In this document: positions 1 through 9,135 of the stretch, piece after piece
Layout: every line of letters begins with the position of its first letter
Numbering within the stretch: position 1 is the first letter of the stretch
The notes under the pieces: generated by a model
What the model was told of the DNA's origin: nothing
What the model saw: the letters and a program-made list of their open reading frames with translations, nothing else
The model's database searches: none
Assembly: GCA_937934745.1 (NCBI GenBank)
Contig: CALGZC010000038.1
Coordinates: forward strand, 62,001 to 126,000
From: an uncultured Blastocatellia bacterium
Lineage (GTDB): Bacteria; Acidobacteriota; Blastocatellia; Chloracidobacteriales; Chloracidobacteriaceae
DNA: 64,000 bases
Direction of reading: 5' to 3'
Position numbers and translations under genes: made by a program

Positions 1-1
1 C

Positions 2-775
2 CTTCAGGGGCAGCTCATCGGCATCAACACGGCCATCATTGCACGCGGTGCACAGGGGAACCAGGGCATTGGCTTTGCCGTGCCCATCAATATGGCACGG
101 CTTGTCATGGAGCAGCTCATCACCAAGGGGCGCGTCGTACGCGGCTACCTGGGCGTTACCCTCCAGGACCTCAATGAGGCCCTCGCCAAACAATTCGGCG
201 TCCCGGATCAACGGGGCGTTGTCGTCACCGATGTGGCGCCGGATAGCCCGGCGGCTAAGGCCGGGTTTCAGCCCGGCGATGTCATCGTGGCCTTTGCGGG
301 GCAGCCCGTCCGCGACCTCCGCACCCTGCGCCTAACGGTTGCCCAAACACCACCCGGCACGACGGTCAAACTCAAAATTCTCCGCAACAAAGCGCCGCGC
401 GAACTGACCGCCACCCTCGACGAACTCCCCGAAGATCAGCCACTGGCCAGAGAACCCGGTAACAATAACGAGCCGCCCGCCACCACACCGGCTGGCAGCG
501 CTTTGGCAGGTGTCGTTGTTGCCGAGCTTGCGCCGGCCGTGCGCGCCCGCCTCAACCTGAAAGGTGGGGTCGTTGTCCGTGCCGTCCAGCCATCTAGCGC
601 GGCCGCCGAAGCTGGACTCCAACGCGACGACATCATCCTCCAGGTCAACCAGCAACCCGTCTCCAGCGTCACGGCGTTTGACGCCGCCGTGCGCCAAAGC
701 CACGGCGAGGTCTTGCTGCGCATTTACCGTGGCGGTGTCAACCTGTTTCTCGTTGTCCCACTGGACCGCAACTAA
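2..775 (+). CDS. HtrA/Deg-family serine protease, C-terminal part (5' end outside window)
   Basis: Open from the first base in frame 2, so the start and most of the protease domain lie upstream. The visible 257 residues begin in the last strands of the trypsin-like domain (GIGFAVPIN is the usual Deg-family signature before the first PDZ). They continue through PDZ1 (starting RGYLGVTLQDL) and PDZ2 (about residues 165-255 of the visible part, with GLQRDDIILQVN). Family members are periplasmic quality-control proteases, the PDZ domains binding unfolded or C-terminal peptides. The catalytic triad cannot be checked here. The gene is followed by a good hairpin terminator, so it ends its transcription unit. 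Confidence 0.93.
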   Translation, partial: LQGQLIGINTAIIARGAQGNQGIGFAVPINMARLVMEQLITKGRVVRGYLGVTLQDLNEALAKQFGVPDQRGVVVTDVAPDSPAAKAGFQPGDVIVAFAGQPVRDLRTLRLTVAQTPPGTTVKLKILRNKAPRELTATLDELPEDQPLAREPGNNNEPPATTPAGSALAGVVVAELAPAVRARLNLKGGVVVRAVQPSSAAAEAGLQRDDIILQVNQQPVSSVTAFDAAVRQSHGEVLLRIYRGGVNLFLVVPLDRN

Positions 776-796
776 CCGGCACTTTTGGCGGCGGCA

Positions 797-830
797 GGCA
801 GGCGTCCACCGTGACGCCCGCCTTTTGTTT
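797..830 (+). terminator. Intrinsic terminator after the HtrA-type gene
   Basis: Stem GGCAGGCGTC / GACGCCCGCC (797-806 with 813-822, one A/C mismatch) closes a 6-nt loop. It is followed by CCTTTTGTTT. It lies 22 bp after the stop codon of the upstream gene. Confidence 0.6.
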
Positions 831-941
831 GGCAGCGAACCTTTGGTGTATGTTTGGCACAGGGTCTGCTGCCAGGCACCGCAGACTCCAAACCAACGCA
901 CCGTCTGAACCCTCAGCCGGCTCCCGTCAGCTCCCTACCAC

Positions 942-1391
942 ATGGCTTTCCGCTTCCAAAAACGCGACGCCCTCTTTGCCGCCGTCGTCGCGCTGGTCAT
1001 CGCCGGGTTGTCTTACCTGTCGAGCACCGGCAAGCGACCGCGGCCGGTAGCCGCCACCTGTGATGTATCGCGCCAAAAACCAGACCTGCCGGTACGCGAG
1101 CGGCGTGGGCAATGCCTCAGCTGCCATGACCCTCAGCACGGAGCGGCCGTAGCACATCGCCTACAGCCGACCCACCCGCAAAAATGGCTCGATGAAAAAT
1201 TTGCTTGCACCGGCTGCCATGTCCTCGCTAAACCCACATGGCCCACACAACCATCGCGCCAGACATCCCCACCGCCGGGAGGATACACACACTGCCATGC
1301 CGACCAAGAAAGCTTCTTCTGCTCCTGCTCACCAAACCGCCGCGCCGCTGACCTACGCCAACTACATCGGTGGCCAATGGGTTCCCGCTAA
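942..1391 (+). CDS. Small membrane-anchored diheme cytochrome c-like protein
   Basis: The 149-residue product has a basic N-terminus, one hydrophobic anchor (about residues 10-27) and two CXXCH haem-binding motifs, CLSCH (58-62) and CTGCH (89-93), separated by a stretch with several His residues that could serve as axial ligands. It resembles short c-type cytochromes of periplasmic electron transfer. After residue 97 the sequence is Pro/Ser-rich and unlike a cytochrome, and the frame overlaps the start of the aldehyde dehydrogenase gene by 95 bp. That is unusual among neighbours that overlap by 0-8 bp; a stop codon lies in another frame near 1229, so a frameshift is possible. No clear Shine-Dalgarno precedes the ATG. 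The haem-binding core is credible; the C-terminus is doubtful. Confidence 0.6.
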   Translation: MAFRFQKRDALFAAVVALVIAGLSYLSSTGKRPRPVAATCDVSRQKPDLPVRERRGQCLSCHDPQHGAAVAHRLQPTHPQKWLDEKFACTGCHVLAKPTWPTQPSRQTSPPPGGYTHCHADQESFFCSCSPNRRAADLRQLHRWPMGSR

Positions 1392-2829
1392 GAATGGAGA
1401 AACCTTTGCCAACTATAACCCGGCCGACACCCGCGACATTGTCGGCTACTTCCCCCACTCCACGGCCGAGGATGTCGCCGTCGCCGTCGAGGCCGCAGCC
1501 GAGGCCTACCCGAAATGGCGACGCGTCCCACCGCCCAAACGCGCCGAATATATCGTTCGCGTCGGTGAGATCCTAATCCGCGACAAAGAAGCCATCGCGC
1601 AGGATATGACACGCGAAATGGGCAAGATCCTCAAAGAAACGCGCGGCGACACGCAGGAGGCCATTGACATGGCCGCGTTTGTCGCCGGCGAAGGCCGCCG
1701 TCTCTACGGACAGACGACAACCTCCGAACTCCCCGACAAGTTCGCCATGACGGTGCGCGACGCCATTGGCGTCTGTGGACTGATCACGCCCTGGAACTTT
1801 CCGATCGCCATTCCTTCGTGGAAAATTTTCCCGGCCATTCTGTGTGGCAACACGGTCGTGATCAAACCGGCCGAAGATACACCCCTGTCGGTCTACCGTT
1901 TTATGAAGGCGTTTGAAGAGGCCGGCCTTCCACCCGGTGTCGTCAATATGGTGACCGGATACGGCGAAACGGCCGGCGCCCCGCTGGTGACGCATCCGAC
2001 GATTCGCCTGGTATCATTTACCGGCTCGACCCAGGTCGGGCGGCTCATTGCCATGCAGGCGGCCGACAAAGGCAAGAAGTGCAGTCTGGAAATGGGCGGC
2101 AAAAACGCCATCATCATCCTGGACGACGCCAATCTCGACCTCGCCGTTGAAGGAGCGATATGGGGTGCGTTTGGCACGGCCGGTCAGCGGTGCACGGCTG
2201 CGTCGCGGCTGATCGTCCACAAGAAAGTCCTCAAGAAGTTCACCCACATGCTCGTCGAACGCACCAGGGCGCTGCGCGTCGGCGACGGGCGCGATCCGGC
2301 GACTGACGTCGGGCCAGTCGTCAATCAGGATCAACTGGAACGGGTGCTACACTACATTGAGGTTGGGCGCACACGTGACAAAGCCAAACTGCTCTGCGGC
2401 GGTCTGCGCCTCACCGACGGCGATCTGGCACATGGCTACTTCATTGCCCCGACCGTCTTCGGCGAAGTAGACCCTGCGGCAGTCATTGCACAGGAGGAAA
2501 TCTTTGGGCCCGTCACGGCGGTCATTCCCTGCCACGACTTTGAAGACGCCATCCGCATCGCCAACGGCGTCAACTACGGGCTGTCGGCTTCGATTTACAC
2601 CGGCGATGTCAACCGGGCCTTCCGCGCCATGCGTGACCTTGAGACCGGCATCTGCTATGTCAACGCTCCGACGATTGGGGCCGAAGTTCATCTGCCGTTT
2701 GGCGGCACTAAGGGCACCGGCAACGGGCACCGCGAAGGCGGCTTACAGGCGCTGGACATTTTCTCGGAATGGAAAACGCTCTACGTTGATTTCAGCGGCC
2801 GATTGCAAAAGGCCCAGATCACCGATTAG
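1297..2829 (+). CDS. NAD(P)-dependent aldehyde dehydrogenase (semialdehyde dehydrogenase type)
   Basis: A 510-residue protein of normal ALDH length. Visible motifs are the nucleotide-binding [13 protein letters not shown], the general-base region LEMGGKN, the catalytic cysteine in GQRCTAASR, and the C-terminal EEIFGPV. The ending [17 protein letters not shown] is typical of alpha-ketoglutaric-semialdehyde and piperideine-6-carboxylate dehydrogenase subfamilies, so an omega-semialdehyde is a likely substrate (inference). The ATG at 1297 is preferred over the upstream start at 1192 because GGGAGGA precedes it (1277-1283) and homology begins shortly after. The next gene, a dienelactone hydrolase, is 80 bp downstream and probably co-transcribed. 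Confidence 0.93.
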   Translation: MPTKKASSAPAHQTAAPLTYANYIGGQWVPAKNGETFANYNPADTRDIVGYFPHSTAEDVAVAVEAAAEAYPKWRRVPPPKRAEYIVRVGEILIRDKEAIAQDMTREMGKILKETRGDTQEAIDMAAFVAGEGRRLYGQTTTSELPDKFAMTVRDAIGVCGLITPWNFPIAIPSWKIFPAILCGNTVVIKPAEDTPLSVYRFMKAFEEAGLPPGVVNMVTGYGETAGAPLVTHPTIRLVSFTGSTQVGRLIAMQAADKGKKCSLEMGGKNAIIILDDANLDLAVEGAIWGAFGTAGQRCTAASRLIVHKKVLKKFTHMLVERTRALRVGDGRDPATDVGPVVNQDQLERVLHYIEVGRTRDKAKLLCGGLRLTDGDLAHGYFIAPTVFGEVDPAAVIAQEEIFGPVTAVIPCHDFEDAIRIANGVNYGLSASIYTGDVNRAFRAMRDLETGICYVNAPTIGAEVHLPFGGTKGTGNGHREGGLQALDIFSEWKTLYVDFSGRLQKAQITD

Positions 2830-2909
2830 CCAGGACGCGGCGCCGGTTGGCCTGCCGCCGCGCCCATACACCGGGATTTCCCTACGTTGACTTGTGGAGG
2901 CGCATCCTC

Positions 2910-3590
2910 ATGGCTGGACAACGAACTGAACTCACGGCAAACCACCTCACCGTTGGAGGCTACCTGAGCACGCCAGCAGACGGCGGGCCGGGCGTCATCG
3001 TTTTGCAGGAATGGTGGGGCCTGGTGCCCCATATTGAAGCTGTCGCCGACCGCTTTGCTGCGGCCGGTTACACAGCCTTCGCACCTGACCTCTACGACGG
3101 CCAGGCCACCACCTCACCCGACGAGGCCGGTAAACTCATGATGGCGCTCAACATTGCGACCACGGCCGAACGGCTGCGGGCCGTTGTCCAGGCGTTGTTG
3201 GTGCATCCCGCCACGCAGGGACACCCTAAAGTCGGTATCGTCGGCTTCTGCATGGGCGGGCAACTCGCCCTGTACGCCGCCTGCGAGAACCCCGACATCG
3301 GGGCCTGTGTGGATTTCTACGGTATTCACCCAAACGTCAAGCCTGACTTCGCCAAGTTATCGGCCCCGGTACTCGGCCTATTTGCCGAAAACGATTCCTT
3401 CGTGACGCACGAGACCATCGCCGCACTGCGCCAGGAACTCGACCGCCACAACAAAACCTACGAGTTCCACACCTATCCCGGTACTCAGCATGCCTTCTTC
3501 AACGACACGCGTCCGGAGGTCTATCACGCAGACGCCGCCTACGATGCCTGGGACCGGGTCCTGCGCTTTTTCAAAGCGCATCTGCCGTAA
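2910..3590 (+). CDS. Dienelactone hydrolase family protein
   Basis: A 226-residue alpha/beta hydrolase. The nucleophile elbow GFCMGG carries Cys, as in dienelactone hydrolases, not Ser; the acid is in AENDSFV and the catalytic His in GTQHAFFND. EWWGL near the N-terminus is also characteristic of the family. Members hydrolyse dienelactones from chlorocatechol breakdown, but many bacterial homologues have unknown ester substrates, so the substrate is not assigned. The start at 2910 is chosen because GTGGAGG ends 9 bp upstream; an in-frame ATG at 2847 would add residues without family resemblance. Confidence 0.92.
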   Translation: MAGQRTELTANHLTVGGYLSTPADGGPGVIVLQEWWGLVPHIEAVADRFAAAGYTAFAPDLYDGQATTSPDEAGKLMMALNIATTAERLRAVVQALLVHPATQGHPKVGIVGFCMGGQLALYAACENPDIGACVDFYGIHPNVKPDFAKLSAPVLGLFAENDSFVTHETIAALRQELDRHNKTYEFHTYPGTQHAFFNDTRPEVYHADAAYDAWDRVLRFFKAHLP

Positions 3591-3620
3591 CGCGCGCCCC
3601 TTGGTGAGAAAAATACCACA

Positions 3621-4043
3621 ATGTCGTTCAACAAAATCATCATCTACGGACACCTTGGCCGCGACCCAGAGCTACGCTACACCCCCCAGGGGGTGCCCGT
3701 CTGTACCTTTTCCGTTGCCACGACCGAACGCAAAAAGGGACAGGGCGACGCCGAACAGACGGAGACGACGACATGGTTTCGCATCACCGCCTGGCGTCAC
3801 TTGGCCGAAACGGCCAACAAATACCTCAAAAAGGGAAGCCCCGTGTATCTGGAGGGTCGCCTGACGGCGCGCGAGTGGCGGGACAATGAAGGCATCCCCC
3901 GCATCACACTCGAAGTAACGGCGACGGAGCTGCATCTGATGGGCGGACGTGGTGAGGGGGAGGCCCGTTCTGAACGGGCAGGCAGCGCAACTGGTGAGAC
4001 GGCACCCGAAACCGCTGTTGAGGACAACGATGTTCCCTTCTAA
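3621..4043 (+). CDS. ssb: Single-stranded DNA-binding protein
   Basis: The 140-residue product has an N-terminal OB fold (about residues 1-105, beginning with the FNKIIIYGHLGRDPELRYT-type SSB signature). A short Gly/Glu/Ala-rich linker follows, then the acidic tip DNDVPF that recruits replication and repair partners. SSB coats ssDNA as a tetramer during replication, recombination and repair. The gene stands between unrelated genes. A 14-bp sequence is tandemly duplicated across its stop codon (4039-4066). Confidence 0.97.
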   Translation: MSFNKIIIYGHLGRDPELRYTPQGVPVCTFSVATTERKKGQGDAEQTETTTWFRITAWRHLAETANKYLKKGSPVYLEGRLTAREWRDNEGIPRITLEVTATELHLMGGRGEGEARSERAGSATGETAPETAVEDNDVPF

Positions 4044-4567
4044 TGCACCGGTTCTAATGCACCGGTCCTGCCGCGGGCAGCCTGCACCCCGGTATCCGGC
4101 CGGAAGACCGGCAATCACGGTGCAGGTGTCCGTAACCTACCACACCGGTACCGTTGACCGTTATGCCGATTCGCCCCTGAAGCGTCCGGCCCCGGTGACG
4201 CACCGGAGGCAGCTTTGCCCGGTGTTCCCGTCTTACGCCGACCTCTGCACCGGATGGCCTGGGGTAGTCGGGTGGTCCAGTGCCGGGCTCGGCATTCCGA
4301 TCTGATTCGGCGTAGCCGAACAGAGCCGAGACGATGCCGGTGAGTACCGCCAGTATCTGCCGACAACTGACGCAAGCACGCACAGGCGTTGTTGTGGTTA
4401 GGGTGTTGTAGTCTCGGTACAATCGGGGTCTACAGAGCAGCCGGTTCAGGAAGGCAGCAGGCGCACCCGTGTCCCCGCAGGTTGGCGCTTGGGTCACGAC
4501 CCGATTGCCTCCCTCCGATTGCTTCGCCGGCACAGCATCCGCTGTGTCTCTCGGAAACACTTCGGCT
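4044..4567. other. 524-bp intergenic region rich in dyad symmetry
   Basis: No convincing gene is seen. The region starts with a tandem 14-bp repeat (TCTAATGCACCGGT at 4039-4052 and 4053-4066). Next comes a long nested hairpin: CCTGCACC (4081-4088) pairs with GGTGCAGG (4119-4126), and inside it CCGGT (4089-4093) pairs with ACCGG (4107-4111). It has no T-run, so it is not a standard terminator. A -10-like TACAAT lies at 4418-4423 and could start transcription toward the glycosyltransferase gene, giving a leader of about 140 nt. The start of that next gene has no strong Shine-Dalgarno. Confidence 0.5.
4081..4126. repeat. Nested inverted repeat downstream of ssb
   Basis: Perfect 8-bp arms CCTGCACC and GGTGCAGG enclose perfect 5-bp arms CCGGT and ACCGG. 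In RNA this would form a stable stem 37 nt after the ssb stop codon. It may cap the ssb mRNA 3' end; there is no poly-U stretch. Confidence 0.55.
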
Positions 4568-6274
4568 ATGGCGCATGCATCTTTACCGGTACCGCCGTTG
4601 ATGCCCATCCGACTTGAACTTCTAGCGCTTGTCTGCGGCGTTGCCTTTTTCTGGCAACTGGGCAGTGTTGGTTTGATCGGGCCGGACGAACCACGCTATG
4701 CACGTGTTGCCTGGGAAATGTGGACCCACGGCGACTGGATCACCACAACGCTCGGTGAAACACCCTGGTTTGAGAAGCCGGCCCTCCTCTACTGGCTCAT
4801 CGGCCTCGGCTACCAAGTTGTGGGCGTCAACGAGTGGAGCGCGCGCCTGCCGTCGGCTATTGCCGCAACACTGACCGTTCTGATCCTTACCGGCCTGCGA
4901 CCGGTTGAACTCGGATGGACGGCGGCGCTGGTGACGGCAACCAGCCCGCTCATGCTGGCGTTCGGACGAGCTGCTACATTTGAAGCTATTCTCAATCTGT
5001 CAGTTACAGCATCACTATTCATGTTCTACCTGCATTATATGGCCGCCCGACAGGAACGGACCACCGCCGCATCTCTAACTTGGGTACTGTTTTATGTTTT
5101 CCTCGGTATCGGCCTGTTGGCTAAGGGTTTAGTTGGCATCGTGCTACCATTCGGCAGTCTGCTCGTCTATGCACTGCTCACACCGGACATACGCCGGCAT
5201 CCACGGGCTTTTCTGCGCACCATGCGTCCCCTCAGCGGGCTGCTCATCACGGCAGCTGTTGCCGGCGTCTGGTATGTTCCCGTCATCGTTCGGCATGGGT
5301 GGACCTTTGTTGCAGAATTCTTCATCGCCCACCACTTCCAGCGCTTCACGTCAAACCGCTTTCGCCACCCAGGACCGGTGTACTACTACGGACCGGTCAT
5401 CATCCTGGGAATGTTGCCCTGGACGCCGTTTCTCCTCGTTGCACTGTACCGCAACGTGCGGCACCTATGGCGCGCGAATGACGTTGAGCACACGTCCCAA
5501 GAAACTTGTCAAAGCACCTTTGAAAAAGCAAGTCAAACGCTGACTCAGCTAGCTTTAGCTGCCTTTACTTTCCCGCTCCTCTTCTTCAGTTTCTCAGGCT
5601 CCAAACTGCCCGGCTACATCTTACCAGCCCTACCGTTCGGCGGCATTCTCGCCGCATACGGCTTTTGGAGTCTATCGGCACGTGTGCGCACACTGTGGGT
5701 CGGCGTCGCTGGACTGACACAGGTTGGACTCTACATCGGACTTCAAATTGCCATTCATAAAATTTTACTAGAACAGACTTTAGATGCAGTACCCTTTTTT
5801 GCCGGCGGATTGCTTCTCACCGGGCTTGGCGTAGGCGCGCTGTATGTTCGGCAGCCGGCACACACACTCTTCTGCCTCACCGGAGGCATGTTGGGACTCG
5901 TCCTCTGGCTGACCACGTACTTTCCAGCCATTGAAGCGAAGTTTTCCAGCAAGGGGATCTGCAGCGTCATTGACCGGACAGCGCGACCGGGTGAGTTGGT
6001 GACGTTCTTTGGCTGCCGTGAGTATGCGCCTGTTTTCTACAACCCGGCACAGACAAGTTGCTGTGATGCCGCCCGTGAACCCTACCAACTACCTAACCCG
6101 GCAGCCGTTGCTGCTGCCGTCGCCGAACGCGGGGGTCTGTTGGTCGTCGTTCCTACGGCCCGCCTGGCGGCTCTTCGGTCGTCGGACTATACCCTGACGT
6201 CACTCGGCCAAGCCGGACGTTTCACGCTGGTGCGACTCGAATCAACCCAACCGGGAAAAGTCGGTCACGACTGA
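4568..6274 (+). CDS. Membrane glycosyltransferase of the ArnT/PMT (GT39/GT83-like) superfamily
   Basis: The 568-residue product has about ten hydrophobic segments and the N-terminal loop motif GLIGPDEPRYARVAWEM. The acidic pair D-E in the first periplasmic loop is the hallmark of lipid-phosphate-sugar dependent GT-C enzymes such as ArnT. TPWFEKPALLYWL follows, also typical. Such enzymes move a sugar from undecaprenyl phosphate-sugar onto lipid A, protein or another acceptor on the periplasmic side. The specific sugar is unknown. Possible starts are GTG 4469, ATG 4568 and ATG 4601; none has a strong Shine-Dalgarno, and 4568 is a compromise. Its 3' end overlaps the convergent nucleotidyltransferase gene by 33 bp. 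Confidence 0.85.
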   Translation: MAHASLPVPPLMPIRLELLALVCGVAFFWQLGSVGLIGPDEPRYARVAWEMWTHGDWITTTLGETPWFEKPALLYWLIGLGYQVVGVNEWSARLPSAIAATLTVLILTGLRPVELGWTAALVTATSPLMLAFGRAATFEAILNLSVTASLFMFYLHYMAARQERTTAASLTWVLFYVFLGIGLLAKGLVGIVLPFGSLLVYALLTPDIRRHPRAFLRTMRPLSGLLITAAVAGVWYVPVIVRHGWTFVAEFFIAHHFQRFTSNRFRHPGPVYYYGPVIILGMLPWTPFLLVALYRNVRHLWRANDVEHTSQETCQSTFEKASQTLTQLALAAFTFPLLFFSFSGSKLPGYILPALPFGGILAAYGFWSLSARVRTLWVGVAGLTQVGLYIGLQIAIHKILLEQTLDAVPFFAGGLLLTGLGVGALYVRQPAHTLFCLTGGMLGLVLWLTTYFPAIEAKFSSKGICSVIDRTARPGELVTFFGCREYAPVFYNPAQTSCCDAAREPYQLPNPAAVAAAVAERGGLLVVVPTARLAALRSSDYTLTSLGQAGRFTLVRLESTQPGKVGHD

Positions 6275-7258
6275 CTTATCGCCCAACACCACGTTGTGCA
6301 GGACACTGCCGGCGCCGATATGGACGCCCCGCCCCAGCACCGAGGACAACACCACCGCCCCCTCTGCCAAGCGTGAACCGGCCAGCACCACGCTGTCCAC
6401 CACCTGCACCCCATCTGCCAAATAGCAGTTGGCCCCGATCACCGAACGGACAACCGATACCCCGGCTTTGAGCATAGCTTCGGCGGCTACCACCGAACCG
6501 TCGGGCGTCAACGCCGGGGATGACTCTGGGGGGTAGCGCCGCAGTCGCCCGGCCAATACATCCGCATTGGCGCGCCGGTAACGCTCCGGAGTCCCGATAT
6601 CAAGCCAGTAAGCATCGGTCACATCCCCGTACAGCGGCAACCCTGAAGCGAGCAGCCGTGGGAACAGATCGTACTCAAACGAATACTCACAACCCCCAGG
6701 GATCAGATCCAATACTTCAGGTTCTAATAAGTAAATACCTGCATTGACAGATTTAGCATCTGTCACACCTGGTCTTGGTTTTTCGTGGAAGGCCCGAATG
6801 CGGCCGTCAGACTCAAGTTCCACCACGCCGTACCCACTCGGATCGGCAACCTGCACCAACACCAGTGTCACGGCAGCGCGCCGCACCCGGTGGCGATCCA
6901 GCACCGGTCGCAGGTCAATATCCGTCAGGATGTCGCCGTTGAGCACCAGGAGCGTCCCGGTGACCTGCGGCCGTACATGGCGCATAGCACCGGCCGTTCC
7001 CAACGGCTGACGTTCAACCACCGGACGGATGACAATGTCACCCAGGGCCTCATGCGTCAGCACAGCCTCGATCTTGCGCGGCTGGTATGACAAGCTCAAC
7101 AACACTTCCATCACACCATTCACCGCTAACGGACGTAGCAAATCAAGCTGGTAGTACAAAAAGGGCCGATTTGCAATCGGGACAATCGGCTTCGGCGTGT
7201 GCAGGGTGAGCGGGCGCAAGCGTGTCCCCTTGCCGCCGGCCAGAATCAATGTCTGCAT
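6242..7258 (-). CDS. Sugar-phosphate nucleotidyltransferase (mannose-1-phosphate guanylyltransferase type)
   Basis: The 338-residue product opens with LILAGGKGTRLRPLT, the NTP-binding signature of sugar nucleotidyltransferases, followed by TPKPIVPIANRPF. NGDIL is the metal-binding Asp, and FHEKP and NAGIYLLEP are further family motifs. After about residue 250 come hexapeptide-type repeats (a left-handed beta helix). The best match is the GMP/GDP-mannose pyrophosphorylase subgroup, supplying an activated sugar for envelope glycans; glucose-1-phosphate thymidylyl- or uridylyltransferase cannot be excluded. It is convergent with the membrane glycosyltransferase, which could use products of the same pathway. 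Confidence 0.85.
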   Translation of the reverse strand: MQTLILAGGKGTRLRPLTLHTPKPIVPIANRPFLYYQLDLLRPLAVNGVMEVLLSLSYQPRKIEAVLTHEALGDIVIRPVVERQPLGTAGAMRHVRPQVTGTLLVLNGDILTDIDLRPVLDRHRVRRAAVTLVLVQVADPSGYGVVELESDGRIRAFHEKPRPGVTDAKSVNAGIYLLEPEVLDLIPGGCEYSFEYDLFPRLLASGLPLYGDVTDAYWLDIGTPERYRRANADVLAGRLRRYPPESSPALTPDGSVVAAEAMLKAGVSVVRSVIGANCYLADGVQVVDSVVLAGSRLAEGAVVLSSVLGRGVHIGAGSVLHNVVLGDKSVVTDFSRLG

Positions 7259-7360
7259 TGCGTGTTCTTCCCGTGAGAATCAAATTGTGACGCCACACAA
7301 AACACAGTACATTAGTCATGCGTCCACCGATCACCAAATGTAAGCCGAAGGGCCCGCACT

Positions 7361-7471
7361 ATGTGGAACGTCGTCGGTCAAATCATCTCCGTCATCTGCT
7401 TTTTCATCCTCACTGTTGGGACGCTGTTTGGCATCGCCTACGTATCCCATCTGCTTTCGCGGGGCCAGTGA
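7361..7471 (+). CDS. Candidate 36-residue single-span membrane protein
   Basis: ATG 7361 to TGA 7471 encodes 36 residues. The centre is one continuous hydrophobic span (about residues 5-29, including the stretch VICFFILTVGTLFGIAYV) and the C-terminus HLLSRGQ is polar and basic. GAAGGG lies about 10 bp upstream. It sits alone in the roughly 300-bp gap between the nucleotidyltransferase and the recombinase genes. Its function is unknown. It could be a small respiratory or envelope subunit, or a chance ORF. Confidence 0.4.
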   Translation: MWNVVGQIISVICFFILTVGTLFGIAYVSHLLSRGQ

Positions 7472-7554
7472 ACCCCTTGCCGGGGGTGTGAAGCCGTGGT
7501 CTCTCTCTGAGCCTGGGGCGCCGGGCATTCACACACCGGTCGTCCTGCGGTGGC

Positions 7555-8436
7555 CTATGAGCGGGGGTGGAACTTTCGGTAGGTCTCGCGTAAACGCTCT
7601 GAGGTGACGTGGGTGTAGATTTGGGTTGTGGCCAGATCGGCATGCCCAAGGAGCAACTGGACAGAACGCAGGTCTGCGCCGTGCTCTAACAGGTGCGTGG
7701 CGAAGGTGTGGCGGATCATGTGCGGTGTCACCACACCCAGCCCGGCCTGTTTGCCGTACTCTGAGACCATCTTCCAACAGGCCTGGCGCGTCAGGGGACG
7801 GCCGCGCGCTGTCACAAACAAGTACCGGTTACTTTGGTCGTCCCGCCGGGCAGCGCGGAACTGCAGATAACGGGTCACCGCCGTCAGCGCCGACCGTCCA
7901 ATCGGGACTTGGCGCTCCTTGCTTCCCTTGCCGAGACAAACTAGATACCCGACATCACGGTTGACATCGCCGATTTTGAGACTACATAACTCCGATACAC
8001 GCAGCCCTGTTGCATAGAGCAGCTCCAACACGGCACGGTCGCGCGCGCCGACCTCCGTTGTGATGTCCGGCTGCTGGAGTAGCTTCTCCATTTCCTCCGG
8101 TGTCAGAAACTTCGGCAGGGTCTGCCAACTTTTAGGCTGCGCCAGGGTCACCGTCGGATCGGTGCGCCGGTGGCCATCCAAAACAAGGAACTTGTAGAAG
8201 TTGCGTATCGCCACCAGCGCCCGCTCCACTGAGCGCGCGTCCAATCCCGCTCCAAACAGCGACTCTACAAACGCCGCCACATCCGCCCGCTCCAGCGTAC
8301 TAATGTCCTTTTGGCGACCGGTGGCAAACTGGGCAAGCTTTGCCAGATCGCGCCCGTAGGCTTCCAGTGTGTTGGCCGCCAGCCCCCGCTCCACCCGCAG
8401 ATACGCCAGAAACTCTGCGACAAGATCCCGCGCCAT
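7555..8436 (-). CDS. xerD: Site-specific tyrosine recombinase, XerC/XerD type
   Basis: A 293-residue protein with an N-terminal SAM-like DNA-binding domain (1-90) and a C-terminal catalytic domain. All catalytic residues are visible: Arg146 in TGLRVSEL, Lys in GKGSKER, His239 and Arg242 in HMIRHTF, His265 in LGHADL and nucleophile Tyr274 in TQIYTH. Length and the absence of flanking att-like repeats favour the chromosomal dimer-resolution enzyme (XerD) over a phage integrase. The start at 8436 is chosen because AAGGAGGTC lies directly upstream; the ATG six codons earlier lacks this. No dif site was recognised in the window. Confidence 0.92.
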   Translation of the reverse strand: MARDLVAEFLAYLRVERGLAANTLEAYGRDLAKLAQFATGRQKDISTLERADVAAFVESLFGAGLDARSVERALVAIRNFYKFLVLDGHRRTDPTVTLAQPKSWQTLPKFLTPEEMEKLLQQPDITTEVGARDRAVLELLYATGLRVSELCSLKIGDVNRDVGYLVCLGKGSKERQVPIGRSALTAVTRYLQFRAARRDDQSNRYLFVTARGRPLTRQACWKMVSEYGKQAGLGVVTPHMIRHTFATHLLEHGADLRSVQLLLGHADLATTQIYTHVTSERLRETYRKFHPRS

Positions 8437-8592
8437 GTCCGACCTCCTTAGCATGGCTTTCTTTCAGGGCTTTGTTGCTTCTTGGTTTCGTCCTCCCCCT
8501 AGGCTGAGTTGCCTTGGCGCGATCAATTGCGATTTACTTGTAGCCGTCTGATGCCCCCGCGGTGTCAGCCCTGACGACAGCCTGGTGTGTCT

Positions 8593-9135
8593 ATGAAAAT
8601 CGAAAACCACGCCACCTACAAAATTAACATCAATCTCGAAGAGCTGGTACACAGCACGTTTGCCGCCCTGCCGCGCAATCACACGGCCGGCGTCGTCCGT
8701 GTCGTCTTTGTCAACCGGATTCAGGATGCCCACGTTCCAGCCGAGCAACGCGAGAAGCTGCCGATCCTGTACCACCCCAAAACATCTGTCTCCGGCCCCT
8801 GGTTTGAGATTGCCCTCGAGCCATTTCTGGAGCATCAGGGCTGGTGGAAGCGCTTTGTCGCCCGCCGGACGCTGCGTGCCAACCTGACCTACGCCCTGCT
8901 GGCGCTGATGGGCCAGCATTACCACCTCAACTTCACCCGCGGCCGCAAAAAAACCGAGTATGAACCGCTCATTCGGGAGTACGTGCGCAAGGGCCTGGCT
9001 GCGCTACGCGAACAAGACACCAGTTACCGGGCATGGCTGATGCGCCCGCTGATTCCCTATCTTGACCGTTTTGCACGGTGGCTTGCCCGCCAGCAGCGCA
9101 AAGCCCTGCAAGCCCGCGCCAAACAAGCTAAATAG
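8593..9135 (+). CDS. Conserved-looking protein of unknown function
   Basis: The 180-residue product is rich in basic and aromatic residues, with no signal peptide or membrane span. The N-terminal half looks like mixed alpha/beta ([14 protein letters not shown]... [10 protein letters not shown]). The C-terminal half is helical and strongly basic ([18 protein letters not shown]), which would suit nucleic acid or membrane-surface binding. I do not recognise the family. It is divergent from xerD and its 3' end overlaps parB by 8 bp. ATG 8593 is preferred over GTG 8587 only by codon type; the ribosome-binding site is weak. Codon use matches the neighbours, so it is likely a real gene. Confidence 0.7.
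   Translation: MKIENHATYKININLEELVHSTFAALPRNHTAGVVRVVFVNRIQDAHVPAEQREKLPILYHPKTSVSGPWFEIALEPFLEHQGWWKRFVARRTLRANLTYALLALMGQHYHLNFTRGRKKTEYEPLIREYVRKGLAALREQDTSYRAWLMRPLIPYLDRFARWLARQQRKALQARAKQAK

Noticed and set aside
4424-4510. Possible signal recognition particle RNA (TTCAGGAAGGCAGCAG after a TACAAT box)
   Set aside because: It shares CAGG and AGCAG with the SRP core, but the stem and GGAA tetraloop between them are missing, and no SRP-like fold forms by hand.
7555-8436. Integrase of a mobile element
   Set aside because: The recombinase has chromosomal XerD length and motifs, and there are no adjacent tRNA, direct repeats or phage genes.
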